Assembly: GCA_041917055.1 (NCBI GenBank)
Contig: JAYRYJ010000005.1
Span: 62,001-126,000, forward strand
DNA from: Pseudaquidulcibacter sp041917055
Lineage (GTDB): Bacteria; Pseudomonadota; Alphaproteobacteria; Caulobacterales; Aquidulcibacteraceae
Length of the DNA: 64,000 bases
Direction of reading: 5' to 3'
Shown: in pieces, positions 41,670 through 50,210 of the stretch
How the letters are laid out: the number at the start of each line of letters is the position of its first letter
Numbering within the stretch: position 1 is the first letter of the stretch
The notes under the pieces: generated by a model
What the model was told of the DNA's origin: nothing
The model's database searches: none
The model's input: the letters and a program-made list of their open reading frames with translations, nothing else
Position numbers and translations under genes: made by a program

Positions 41670-43628
41670 CTATTGAAAATTTTTGTTAGATTTTCCCTTG
41701 CCTTTGTAGAACTCTGGGCGCCAAAAAGTGAAATCGTCGAAGTCGCCATGACGAATAGGGTAGCAAATTTCGTTGCCGCTTTCTGCGCAATTGGCGCTGT
41801 CAGGGTGGGAATTCCAAATTTTTTCTGAAAGACGTGGCGGGAATACCAAAATTGTTGTATTCATTCGAACGTCTCCCTGAAGGTTATAGGAAGATTTCTT
41901 CATATTATTCCATTTTCCGACAGTCTTGTCATATGGAAGTCTCGGTCCTTCAAAATATTCGTCAATCCATTCGAGCAAACTGCCACGCGGTGTGAACGAT
42001 TGTAAACTGAAATAATTTTCTCCTGTTTCACGAGATTCGGAAAGTGGATGGAGCACTAGGTCATAAAACTTTGGTTTTGGGCATCTTTTCAGATCAAGTG
42101 CTTCGGGACAATATTTTTCAACACTTGATTTCTCGGAATTAAGCGCTTCGGTTAAAGCTAAATTAGTGTCACGAATACTGGCTGCACCCGCCATATATAC
42201 TATGTCTTTAAAGTTCAATCTATGAAAACGATAAAGAATTTCATTGCCAACAATCGTTCCCATTGAATGTCCGAAAAAATAAAACTCCGGTCTCGCACCG
42301 TTTTCACTGTCAAGAATACCTGTCGAAACTACGCTCTCTAACCTTTCAAAAAATCGATAAAATGCTCCATCACTCCCGTCTTTGAATTGTCCATCTTTTG
42401 ACTCATTGGTGCGCGTCAAGAGCTTTTTGAGTTTTTCAGTATCAGTACCATCACATTGATTTGAAGCGTCACACTCATAATTGGTTTTTAGTCGCTGCGA
42501 GAATGCGATTTTTGACCGCCTAATCATATTGTCCCACGACCTAGTGCCAATACCCAGTCCTACAGCTGAAACCACTGTCCTAGGAAGAAGCAATATTGTA
42601 TTTCCTGCAATATCTGTTCCGCTTGGTGCATACCCATTTATTAGTAGCTTATTCTGTTCAAAACTTCCCGCATGTCCTAAACCTGGGAAAATAAGGTTTG
42701 CACAATCTCTAGGCGAATCGGTGGAGGCAAAATCCCAAAATTCCCGACATTTTTCTTCTTTCTTATCAAGCGGATTTGGATTCAGCAAGTACGGCGGCGC
42801 CGATTTAGCGTCGTAATTATCTGCCTTAAATTGCGAAAAATTCTTATTTTTCTTAACAACATCGGTTTGTGTCCAACGCCAAAGTTGTTTGCCTAAATTT
42901 TCCGGTGCGCGAACAATTGAAGTTCCAACGTCACCAAAAACTCGTGTTGGCGCGTCCCACAAAACGCCTATATTTTCGTGTTCACCGTCTTGAATATTTG
43001 AGATTGCCTGTCCATAGCTTGAAGTGAAGTCGGAGTCCCAAAAAAGAAACAAAGGGGTAAAGCCGTCAGCGATCATTTTCGGAGCCATATATTCTGCGCT
43101 TGCGACGGCATTTTCATGTTCAACCAAGCCGCCATGAGCGAAAATCAATATCTTTATTGGCATTTTTTTCTTCTTTGGTGAGGCTTCGTCGAAAGCATCA
43201 TCGTATAAAGACTCGCACTTAACTGGCTTGCTATCTGCGACACAGTCATATGTTGCTTTTTTCAGATAATTCATTATTTTTTTTACTTGATATTCTTCGG
43301 CTTTAAAAGTCGCAAAATTAATCTCTTCTTGAGTCTTTAATGATTCGGAATTTTTGTTCTTAGACTTTTCGTCAGCAGAAATGATCGGATAGTTAGGCTG
43401 ATATTCACCTTCTTCTTTCACAGAAAATGACATTTGGTCAATGTTGCAGGGTTTTTTAGCACGTTTAAGTTTGCCTAAAGGGATAACCCTAACTATTTTT
43501 CCATCGCTAATTTTGCTTTCCGAATAGCAATTCGCTAAGCTTGCATTGCCTTCGGATATATCGATTGTCGAGCAAGCGCTCGTTAGCAGCCCGATTACCG
43601 CAAGAAAAGTGAACTGAAAAATTTTCAT
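41670..43628 (-). CDS. Large lipoprotein with alpha/beta-hydrolase-type GHSMG motif
   Basis: 652 residues. Lipoprotein signal: hydrophobic segment and lipobox LTSAC with Cys19. A first domain contains KILIFAHGGLVEHENAVASA (about residues 160-180), the oxyanion-hole style HG; the nucleophile elbow FFGHSMGTIVGNEIL has Ser455. Between them lies about 280 residues without recognisable domain. Two large helical inserts and several cysteines suggest an envelope hydrolase. Not matched to a known lipase family. Single gene, converging on def. Codon use and composition (Lys/Ser/Asn-rich) differ somewhat from neighbours. Confidence 0.7.
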   Translation of the reverse strand: MKIFQFTFLAVIGLLTSACSTIDISEGNASLANCYSESKISDGKIVRVIPLGKLKRAKKPCNIDQMSFSVKEEGEYQPNYPIISADEKSKNKNSESLKTQEEINFATFKAEEYQVKKIMNYLKKATYDCVADSKPVKCESLYDDAFDEASPKKKKMPIKILIFAHGGLVEHENAVASAEYMAPKMIADGFTPLFLFWDSDFTSSYGQAISNIQDGEHENIGVLWDAPTRVFGDVGTSIVRAPENLGKQLWRWTQTDVVKKNKNFSQFKADNYDAKSAPPYLLNPNPLDKKEEKCREFWDFASTDSPRDCANLIFPGLGHAGSFEQNKLLINGYAPSGTDIAGNTILLLPRTVVSAVGLGIGTRSWDNMIRRSKIAFSQRLKTNYECDASNQCDGTDTEKLKKLLTRTNESKDGQFKDGSDGAFYRFFERLESVVSTGILDSENGARPEFYFFGHSMGTIVGNEILYRFHRLNFKDIVYMAGAASIRDTNLALTEALNSEKSSVEKYCPEALDLKRCPKPKFYDLVLHPLSESRETGENYFSLQSFTPRGSLLEWIDEYFEGPRLPYDKTVGKWNNMKKSSYNLQGDVRMNTTILVFPPRLSEKIWNSHPDSANCAESGNEICYPIRHGDFDDFTFWRPEFYKGKGKSNKNFQ

Positions 43629-43697
43629 TAAAACACCTCTGATTTTTATTAATCAGTGAAACACTAGTTTTCAGTTGTGTCAACGAAAAAACAACTT

Positions 43698-44474
43698 CTA
43701 AATTAATTTCTCAATCCAACCAATCATGTCGCGCGTTAATTTTGGTGCAATGGGTTCGCAGATTATCATATGGGCAGCGTTTTCATATTCGAAATATTCG
43801 CCGCCAATGCGCTGGTATTTCTTGGCCATTTTGCGGTGACAAGCAGTTAAAGTGCCGCGATCTTGCCCAGCACCTATAACCAAAACCGGACATTTAATTA
43901 GGTTTTCATCAATAATGCCAATCTGATTCAAATCCTGTTCGGGATAAGCAAGATTGTGTAGGGCATGACCAGATTCAAATACAAATTCCTCATAAAGTGC
44001 GTCGCGTTCTGCCTTTGGCACTAAATTAAAGACACCCCAATCATTGCCAATGCGCCAGGTTTTATAGGATCTATTTTCATCATTCGCCAAAACAATATTG
44101 AGAAATGTGAATAGAATTACTGGCGATTTTATTATGCAATCCTTGGGCGGGGCGGGGGTTACAAAAATCGCCGCGCTACATACATTAAGTGTCGCCAAAT
44201 ATTGCGCCAAAAGCCCGCCCATTGAGTGACCAATTAATATGGGCTTTATTCCATGCTTGGTCTCAATATCCTTTATCACGCCCAATAATTCATTGGCGTA
44301 ATCAGCCAAAGTCAGGCGCGCCAATTCGGGTGAGGGATCATTTTTGACACGCAAATCCGCCGCCAATGTGTGGGCATAAGTCGAAAAGCCCGCATTTTCA
44401 AAAAACGGCACAATTTTGTCCCACGCTTTCGACGTTGCAAATGCGCCATGAATGAAAAGAATTGGTGGCTTCAT
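43698..44474 (-). CDS. Alpha/beta hydrolase
   Basis: 258 residues. HG oxyanion region ILFIHGAFATSKAWDKIVPF at the N-terminus; nucleophile elbow ILIGHSMGGLLAQYLA near residue 90; C-terminal acid and His in NAAHMIICEP. A lid region of about 90 residues separates them. Soluble, substrate unknown. ATG overlaps the rppH stop by 4 bp (ATGA), indicating coupling. Confidence 0.85.
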   Translation of the reverse strand: MKPPILFIHGAFATSKAWDKIVPFFENAGFSTYAHTLAADLRVKNDPSPELARLTLADYANELLGVIKDIETKHGIKPILIGHSMGGLLAQYLATLNVCSAAIFVTPAPPKDCIIKSPVILFTFLNIVLANDENRSYKTWRIGNDWGVFNLVPKAERDALYEEFVFESGHALHNLAYPEQDLNQIGIIDENLIKCPVLVIGAGQDRGTLTACHRKMAKKYQRIGGEYFEYENAAHMIICEPIAPKLTRDMIGWIEKLI

Positions 44475-44959
44475 TTTTTGGCCAAATGCGCGAAACGGCT
44501 CGCCATTCTTTCATAAACATCGCGTTTGAAAGGTACAACAAGATTGGGAAGATTTTCCAATTTTTCCCAACGCCAATCGTCAAATTCGATTTGGGAATGA
44601 TTGTCTAATTTCACAATTGAATCTTCACCCTTGAATTCAAGGGCAAACCATAATTGCGCTTGACCGCGATAATTATTCAATTTGTTTTTGCGCATAAAGG
44701 CGGGGAAATCATAGCAAAGCCATTCGTCATTGCGCTCAAGAACCTCTACCAAATCGGAATTTATTCCGGTTTCTTCGGTAAGTTCGCGCATTGCTGCTTC
44801 TAGAAAATCCTCGCCTCTATCAATGCCGCCTTGCGGGGTTTGCCAGCAATAATCGCCGCGAAACCCGCGCCTACGCCCAATCCAGGCAAGGCGCGCCTCG
44901 TTAAAAATCAACAGTCCGACATTGGGTCGGTATTGTCTTGGTGGTGGTGGTAAACTCAT
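44471..44959 (-). CDS. rppH: RNA pyrophosphohydrolase
   Basis: Nudix enzyme removing pyrophosphate from 5'-triphosphate RNA to start decay. N-terminal YRPNVGLLIFNEARLAWIGR and complete Nudix box GGIDRGEDFLEAAMRELTEE followed by TGI; the alphaproteobacterial RppH tail KLENLPNLVVPFKRDVYERM is also present. 162 residues. Confidence 0.93.
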   Translation of the reverse strand: MSLPPPPRQYRPNVGLLIFNEARLAWIGRRRGFRGDYCWQTPQGGIDRGEDFLEAAMRELTEETGINSDLVEVLERNDEWLCYDFPAFMRKNKLNNYRGQAQLWFALEFKGEDSIVKLDNHSQIEFDDWRWEKLENLPNLVVPFKRDVYERMASRFAHLAKK

Positions 44960-45013
44960 AATGAGTGACCTTAACCCAAATCATTTTACAAAGCCACAAG
45001 ATTGCTCAATCGC

Positions 45014-45745
45014 TTAGAAACGATAGCCCGCGCCAATGGAAACTATCAATGGATCGGCTTTATATTTGCCGGTCATTGTTCCGCCAAATGGGTCTTTGCC
45101 TTCTGATTTCATGTCAAAATACATTTTTTTGGCATCAATATTCAAAGACCAATTTTTGGCAAAGGCATAATCGAAACCACCTTGCAATCCATAGCCAGAA
45201 GAATTTTCCAATTTAATTGGTGCGCCAGATGAGATTTTTTCATCATCAAACCAATATTGCGCCACACCAAGGCCTAAATATGGTGAAAATTTCTTATCAG
45301 GCATAAAGTGATATTTCGCAGTAACAATCGCCGAATATGCCATGAATTCTGTAGTTTGACTAAATTGTGCCGCAGTAAACAAAGTCGGCGGGACATTAAG
45401 TTCCGAAGCATTTGCGACAGAAGATGATTTTTGTTTCGCACCGCCAATAATTGGTTCGATTGAAATATTATCTGTTACAAAATATTCAATACCAATCGCG
45501 GGCGTAAAATAATTGTCAGACTTTACATAAACCCCTGTGATATCAAGATTTAAAGGTGTGCCGCCAATCAAAGCGCCATCATTGACATATTTGGTTTCAA
45601 CTGCCGCATTGTCATTGGGCATCGCATTGGTAAGTTTCAAATCGATTTTAATCAAACCTTTGTGTTTTGGAACAAAATCCTGCGCATTCGCATTCGTAAC
45701 AACCAGCGCCAAGGCGCAAACGGTAAATTTCAGAAAGTTTTTCAT
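45014..45745 (-). CDS. OmpW family outer-membrane protein (second copy)
   Basis: 243 residues with signal peptide ending NANAQ. Same plan as the protein at 35253: LIKIDLKLTNAMPNDNA, YFTPAIGIEYFVTDNISIEP, VTAKYHFMPDKKFSPYLGLG and C-terminal IVSIGAGYRF. Slightly longer, with an insert before the fourth strand pair. Divergent from ubiE. Confidence 0.9.
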   Translation of the reverse strand: MKNFLKFTVCALALVVTNANAQDFVPKHKGLIKIDLKLTNAMPNDNAAVETKYVNDGALIGGTPLNLDITGVYVKSDNYFTPAIGIEYFVTDNISIEPIIGGAKQKSSSVANASELNVPPTLFTAAQFSQTTEFMAYSAIVTAKYHFMPDKKFSPYLGLGVAQYWFDDEKISSGAPIKLENSSGYGLQGGFDYAFAKNWSLNIDAKKMYFDMKSEGKDPFGGTMTGKYKADPLIVSIGAGYRF

Positions 45746-45910
45746 TTAAACTTCTCCCTCTTTTGTTATGTAGTCATTGATTGGGTCAAAAATTAGGCAT
45801 TTCGCCGAAAATAGGGTGCGATAAAACGCCGCTTTTTTAAAAGTGCAAGGATTCTTTGTTATTATTTCGCGATTGTTATATAGAGCCACAATAGATAAGC
45901 AGGCGCGAAA

Positions 45911-46684
45911 ATGGAAACTAAAGAAAAAGAAGAAAAAGTAAGTTTTGGGTTTCAACAGGTTTTCGCTCATGAAAAAGCCGGGCGGGTACGCGGCGTGTTT
46001 GATGCGGTCGCCAATAAATACGACTTAATGAATGACCTTATGAGTGGCGGAATGCATCGCATTTGGAAAGATGCGGTCGCATCACGCCTTAATCCGCGCC
46101 CCGGTGAGACCATCATCGATATGGCTGGTGGAACAGGTGATTTAGCGCGCAGATTTAAGGCATTGGCTGACAAAGCCATGGCGCGGCGCGGCGGCAAACC
46201 TGCGCGCATTATTGTTGCCGACATAAATCAAGAAATGATAATGGCGGGCCGCAATCAAAGAGGCGATGGCGAATTGGAATGGATGGTTTGCGACGCCGAA
46301 GCCTTGCCACTGCCTGACAATTCCGCTGATGCCTATACTATTTCTTTTGGCATTCGCAATGTCACCAATATCCCGAAAGCCCTAAAAGAAGCACATAGGG
46401 TTCTAAAATCCGGCGGTCGGATTTTGGTTTTAGAATTTTCTAAACCAACATTTGATGTTTTGGAAAAAACTTATGAATATTGGTCCTTCAATGCCATTCC
46501 GAAAATTGGTGAATTTGTAACCGGCGATGGTGCGCCATATCAATATTTGGTTGAATCTATCGCCAAATTCCCCGATCAAGAAACATTCAAAACTATGATG
46601 GAAGATGCAGGTTTCAAAAATGTTTCTTTCACCAATTACACTGGCGGTGTGGTCGCACTTCATCAAGGATGGGTGGTCAAGTAA
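45911..46684 (+). CDS. ubiE: Ubiquinone/menaquinone biosynthesis C-methyltransferase
   Basis: SAM-dependent methyltransferase for the C-methylation of 2-octaprenyl-6-methoxybenzoquinol. Family blocks: VFDAVANKYDLMNDLMSGGM, SAM motif IDMAGGTGDLARRF (about residues 70-83), ADINQEMIMAGR, YTISFGIRNVTNIPKAL and FLEFSKP-like VLEFSKPTFDVLEK. 257 residues. Followed 3 bp later by ubiB. Confidence 0.95.
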   Translation: METKEKEEKVSFGFQQVFAHEKAGRVRGVFDAVANKYDLMNDLMSGGMHRIWKDAVASRLNPRPGETIIDMAGGTGDLARRFKALADKAMARRGGKPARIIVADINQEMIMAGRNQRGDGELEWMVCDAEALPLPDNSADAYTISFGIRNVTNIPKALKEAHRVLKSGGRILVLEFSKPTFDVLEKTYEYWSFNAIPKIGEFVTGDGAPYQYLVESIAKFPDQETFKTMMEDAGFKNVSFTNYTGGVVALHQGWVVK

Positions 46685-46687
46685 TTT

Positions 46688-48085
46688 ATGCCCCGCCGCT
46701 TGTTTCGCCTTTTGAAAGTTATCAATACGCTTGGACGTTATGACGCGCTTTTGCCGCATGAATTTTCGCATTTAATGCCAAAAAGCGCCAAGTTTTTCGC
46801 CGCATTTTTGCGATTCGGCTCTAAAAAAGACGGAAATTTGGGCGATAGATTGTCTATCGCTTTGGAAGGTTTGGGCGCGGTTTGGATTAAACTGGGGCAA
46901 ATTCTAGCGACTAGGCCCGATATTGTGGGGATTGAACCCGCCAAGGCACTTTCTAATCTAAAAGATCGCGTAAAACCTTTTGACACCAAAATAGCGCGCC
47001 AAATTTTGGCAAATGAATTTTGTGCGGGTGACGAAAGTGGATTGGCGGAAAAATTTGGCGAATTGGGCGAAATTGTCGCCGCCGCATCCGTGGCCCAAGT
47101 CTATAAAATTGAAAAAGATGGTCGTGCTTTGGCACTAAAAATCCTTCGCCCCAATATAGAGGCGCAAATAAAGCGGGATTTAGACGCTTTATTATTAGGT
47201 GCGAAAATTTACGAATTCTTGTTTCCAAAAATGAAGCGTGTGAAACCTGTCACTTTGGTTGAAACCATAAAACGCGCATTGGATAAAGAAATTGATTTAC
47301 GCCAAGAGGCGGGGAGTGCCGATGCGTATGCCCAAATTTGCGCGGTTGATAATTTAATTTCCATTCCCAAAGTCGAATGGGAATTTGTTTCCAAAAACAC
47401 ATTGGCAACTGAATGGATTGACGGCACGCCTTTGACTAAAGACGGCGCTTTGGCGGGGTTTGATGCCAAGACCTTGGCAATGAATGTCAATCGAAGCTTT
47501 TTGATTTCCGCGCTTGAATACGGGTTTTTCCATGCCGATTTGCACGAAGGAAATTTGATAATTACCAAACAAGGCCGCCTTTTTGCCGTCGATTTCGGGA
47601 TTATGGGTTGGTTGGGTGATAATGAACGCCGTTATTTGGCAGAAATTCTATATTGCTTTATTAAACGCGATTATCGCGGCGCGGCGCGTGTGCATTTTCG
47701 TGCAGGATATGTTCCTTCAACTGAGCACGAGGGTGAGTTTGGCGTTGCATTACGTTCAGTTTGCGAACCAATTTGGGGTCGCAAAGCATCTGATGTATCT
47801 ATGGGTAAAGTCTTGATGCAATTGTTTGATGTCACAGAACAATTCGGCATGGAACTTCAGCCGCAATTAGTTCTATTGCAAAAAACCATGGTGCAAGTCG
47901 AAGGTGTCGCGCGCAATATTCACGCCGAACACGACATTTGGGACGCCGCAGGGCTGGTAGTTGAAAAATTCATGAAACGGGAATTAGGCCCAGAAGGCGC
48001 AATGGAACGCACGCGCGAGCATTTGGGCAAACTCCTTGAGGCCTTGATGAAATTACCGGAACTGGTTGAGAAGTGGAAAAGCTAG
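46688..48085 (+). CDS. ubiB: UbiB family ubiquinone biosynthesis protein
   Basis: ABC1/ADCK kinase-like protein required for ubiquinone synthesis. KxGQ motif in IKLGQILATRPD (about residues 57-70), A-rich loop VAAASVAQVYKIEKDGRALA, catalytic HADLHEGNL and DFG-like AVDFGIMGWLG. 465 residues, but the C-terminal transmembrane helices usual in UbiB are not obvious. Coupled with ubiE; coaBC and dut are absent here. Confidence 0.93.
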   Translation: MPRRLFRLLKVINTLGRYDALLPHEFSHLMPKSAKFFAAFLRFGSKKDGNLGDRLSIALEGLGAVWIKLGQILATRPDIVGIEPAKALSNLKDRVKPFDTKIARQILANEFCAGDESGLAEKFGELGEIVAAASVAQVYKIEKDGRALALKILRPNIEAQIKRDLDALLLGAKIYEFLFPKMKRVKPVTLVETIKRALDKEIDLRQEAGSADAYAQICAVDNLISIPKVEWEFVSKNTLATEWIDGTPLTKDGALAGFDAKTLAMNVNRSFLISALEYGFFHADLHEGNLIITKQGRLFAVDFGIMGWLGDNERRYLAEILYCFIKRDYRGAARVHFRAGYVPSTEHEGEFGVALRSVCEPIWGRKASDVSMGKVLMQLFDVTEQFGMELQPQLVLLQKTMVQVEGVARNIHAEHDIWDAAGLVVEKFMKRELGPEGAMERTREHLGKLLEALMKLPELVEKWKS

Positions 48086-48157
48086 TAAGAAGTCAAAGAT
48101 TGGCGAATTTGATATTTTATTTATTGCATAAATATTATATTATTTATTAAAAAAATA

Positions 48158-48185
48158 TTGACATTGTTAAAATACGTGATAAATA
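48158..48185 (+). promoter_or_regulatory. Candidate sigma-70 promoter
   Basis: TTGACA (48158-48163), 16-nt spacer, TAAATA (48180-48185), 26 bp before the ATG of the small protein at 48212. Probably drives that gene and the BrnT/BrnA module behind it. Confidence 0.5.
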
Positions 48186-48211
48186 GATGCGTAAATTGGA
48201 AAGGTGTTGAT

Positions 48212-48610
48212 ATGTATAACAAACTGCAAAAAGAAAAAAATGGTCCTTTAGTGCCTGCAATTAGAAGCAGAATCAAGAAAGTTTACGAAACAAAAAATAT
48301 GTCGTTAGCGGAGCTTGGCGAGCGATTTGAATTTTCTGGAACTTTCATTAGGGGGATAATGCTTGACGGCGATGAGGCGTATAGAGTTAATTCTAAACAT
48401 TCTGAGAGAATTTTGCGTGTTCTTACCGCGCTTGAACATGAAATTGGAATAGGCGAAATTGTTGACAGCAATTCTCAACATGGGAATCGTAAAGATATTG
48501 AATCACAGGCAGTTCCTCAAGCCATCTCAAATTCACCGGATTTAGCCCAACTAATAAAACAGATCTATGAGATGGGTTTTGAAGTTTCGCTAAAACCTCG
48601 GCAGTCATAG
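48212..48610 (+). CDS. Small putative DNA-binding protein, unknown
   Basis: 132 residues from the ATG after AAAGGTG. The region MSLAELGERFEFSGTFIRGI (about residues 31-50) resembles a helix-turn-helix, and the C-terminal SPDLAQLIKQIYEMGFEVSL is helical. No named family. It lies 17 bp before brnT and is probably in the same transcript. The AT-rich composition of 48.1-48.6 kb differs from the housekeeping genes on either side, which suggests acquisition. Confidence 0.5.
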   Translation: MYNKLQKEKNGPLVPAIRSRIKKVYETKNMSLAELGERFEFSGTFIRGIMLDGDEAYRVNSKHSERILRVLTALEHEIGIGEIVDSNSQHGNRKDIESQAVPQAISNSPDLAQLIKQIYEMGFEVSLKPRQS

Positions 48611-48626
48611 AGTTGGCATTAGTCTA

Positions 48627-48980
48627 ATGACTGATAAGGGAATTGACAATTCTACACAAAAAGTGTACACAAATATTGTCGACTTCGAGTGGGACGAAAA
48701 TAAGCGTGAGCAAAATTGGCTTAAACATGGTATAGATTTTGCCGAAGCCGCTCTTATTTTCGAAAATCCTATTCTTGAAAAGGAAGATAATCGATTTGAC
48801 TATGGCGAAAAGCGATTTATCGCTTATGGGCATTTTGAAGAAGAGTATTCGGTCGTTGTTTACACAATTCGTGGGAACAAAGTTAGAATTATTTCCGCAT
48901 GGATAGCTGGTGAGGATGAAAAACGAAAATATCAAAAGTGCTTCCCTCGAGGAGTTGAAGGCAATGAAAGCGCGGGGTGA
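48627..48980 (+). CDS. brnT: BrnT family toxin
   Basis: 117 residues. BrnT ribonuclease-toxin pattern: FEWDENKREQNWLKHGIDFA (about residues 20-39), EAALIFENPILEKED, RFIAYGHFEEEYSVVVYTIR and VRIISAWIAGEDEKRKYQK near the C-terminus. The core is complete. Overlaps the downstream antitoxin gene by about 65 bp. Confidence 0.88.
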   Translation: MTDKGIDNSTQKVYTNIVDFEWDENKREQNWLKHGIDFAEAALIFENPILEKEDNRFDYGEKRFIAYGHFEEEYSVVVYTIRGNKVRIISAWIAGEDEKRKYQKCFPRGVEGNESAG

Positions 48981-49203
48981 GTTATATCCGCGCAGACCTG
49001 ATGCCGCACCTGTTGATTTAGGCCCTGACTTTTGGAAGGATGCCGTTATTGTTTATCCGCAGACAAAATCATCGGTTCACCTTCGTGTTGACCGCAAGGT
49101 TCTTGATTTTTTCAAGTCACAAGGCAAAGGGCATCTAACCAGAATGAATGCGGTTTTACGCGCTTATGTCGATGCGCAAACTTCCTCAAAAAAAGCGGGT
49201 TAA
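48916..49203 (+). CDS. brnA: BrnA family antitoxin
   Basis: 95 residues. IKSASLEELKAMKARGELYP and VDLGPDFWKDAVIV match the BrnA N-terminal toxin-binding part; SVHLRVDRKVLDFFKSQGKG is the ribbon-helix-helix DNA-binding part. ATG 48916 (or GTG 48910) fits the family N-terminus; an ATG at 48964 has the better ribosome site (GAGGAGTTGAAGG) and may give a shorter form. Its stop overlaps the convergent PAS gene by 4 bp. Confidence 0.88.
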   Translation: MKNENIKSASLEELKAMKARGELYPRRPDAAPVDLGPDFWKDAVIVYPQTKSSVHLRVDRKVLDFFKSQGKGHLTRMNAVLRAYVDAQTSSKKAG

Positions 49204-49739
49204 CTAACCACACGCAATCCCGGATTATTCGGTTGTTGTGGGCTTGGCGGCAATAGTGCAGTGATTGCAAAGCGTAATGCCGGTCTTGAAATTGTTATGG
49301 TCGGTGCAATTGGCTGAAATAGACCCAAAACTCGAACCGGGCCGCTTTTGTCAGCTAATGGCAAGAATACCATTTCAATTTCCGCCCTTTGACCATGACC
49401 TGCACCAAATGCCGCTATACGCGCCAAAGCAGGCCCAGGTGCAGAAATAGCAGATTCCAATAATGATCGAATTAAGGCTTTATCAGGCCCGTAAAAAATT
49501 GAACCGATTTCATGGTCTTTCAAATCGCGCCCGGTCCAAAGTTTCAAATCCTTGCCGACGGTTGTGAAAGTAAAAACCCCATCCGCGACACGGCTTGCCA
49601 TAAAAAGCCTATCTACCAAAGTGGCGGCATCGCGCGATTTATCATGATTTTCGATGTTTTGTGGCCTTGTTTCACGATTAAGACTTTGCCACGAATTCAA
49701 TAATAATCTGGTTTCTGGATGTAATGCAGCAAATTGCAT
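49200..49739 (-). CDS. PAS domain protein, PAS_5 (DUF1337) type
   Basis: 179 residues. Family signature: PETRLLLNSWQSLNRE then ATLVDRLFMASRVADGVFTF and TVGKDLKLWTGRDLKDHEIG. Soluble single-PAS protein common in alphaproteobacteria, with unknown signal; some are MucR/kinase-linked. ATG at 49739 chosen over 49772. Converges on brnA. Confidence 0.82.
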   Translation of the reverse strand: MQFAALHPETRLLLNSWQSLNRETRPQNIENHDKSRDAATLVDRLFMASRVADGVFTFTTVGKDLKLWTGRDLKDHEIGSIFYGPDKALIRSLLESAISAPGPALARIAAFGAGHGQRAEIEMVFLPLADKSGPVRVLGLFQPIAPTITISRPALRFAITALLPPSPQQPNNPGLRVVS

Positions 49740-50210
49740 ATGATTGACTTTCTGATAACTTATTCTTTGCAATTTGATTGTATAGCATTTGTTGTGCCAC
49801 GCTTTTTGGGGGTAAAAACCAAAAATCTATGCTCCTCATTGGCGAAAATGGCATCAATATGGGTCTTGGAAGTATATAAAAATGGTTCGGGAATAATAAA
49901 GTTCTAAAAAAGAACCGATGGGAAAGAATTCTATCTCGCAAAACGCGAAAACTGTTCAAAATTGAACAAAACGCTATTTCAAATTGGGATTAAAGCCCGA
50001 TTTCGATACGGCATTTCAATTGCGTTTCAATCTACAAATCGTTGAAACCACGGTTTGTTAAATTTATTGCGAGGTAAAAACTGTCATTATTTCAATAAAT
50101 TACGCGGATTTTTCGCGAATTTGGTAGTGTTTCAAATTTAGATTCAACCCTTTGGGAAATTTGGCACTCTAATTGCATTGATGGCAGCATAAGTTTCGTG
50201 GAGTTATAAA
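49740..50210. other. Long intergenic region between PAS gene and secreted protein gene
   Basis: About 470 bp without a gene. It holds several inverted repeats, among them GTTCAA-AA-TTGAAC near 49954-49967, and GTTC..GAAC near 49900-49915, and a sigma-54 promoter near its right end (separate entry). The AT-rich tract between could carry activator or IHF sites for the sigma-54 promoter, but none is certain. Confidence 0.4.
50162..50177 (+). promoter_or_regulatory. Sigma-54 (-24/-12) promoter
   Basis: TGGCACTCTAATTGCA: the GG at 50163-50164 and GC at 50175-50176 are separated by exactly 10 bp, matching TGGCAC-N5-TTGCA. Predicted start about 50188, 23 bp before the ATG at 50211. Such promoters need an enhancer-binding activator. 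Confidence 0.65.

Noticed and set aside
43630..43660. Hairpin CTGATT / AATCAG upstream of the large lipoprotein gene as a terminator
   Set aside because: Only 6 bp with low GC, without a clear T-run in either direction.
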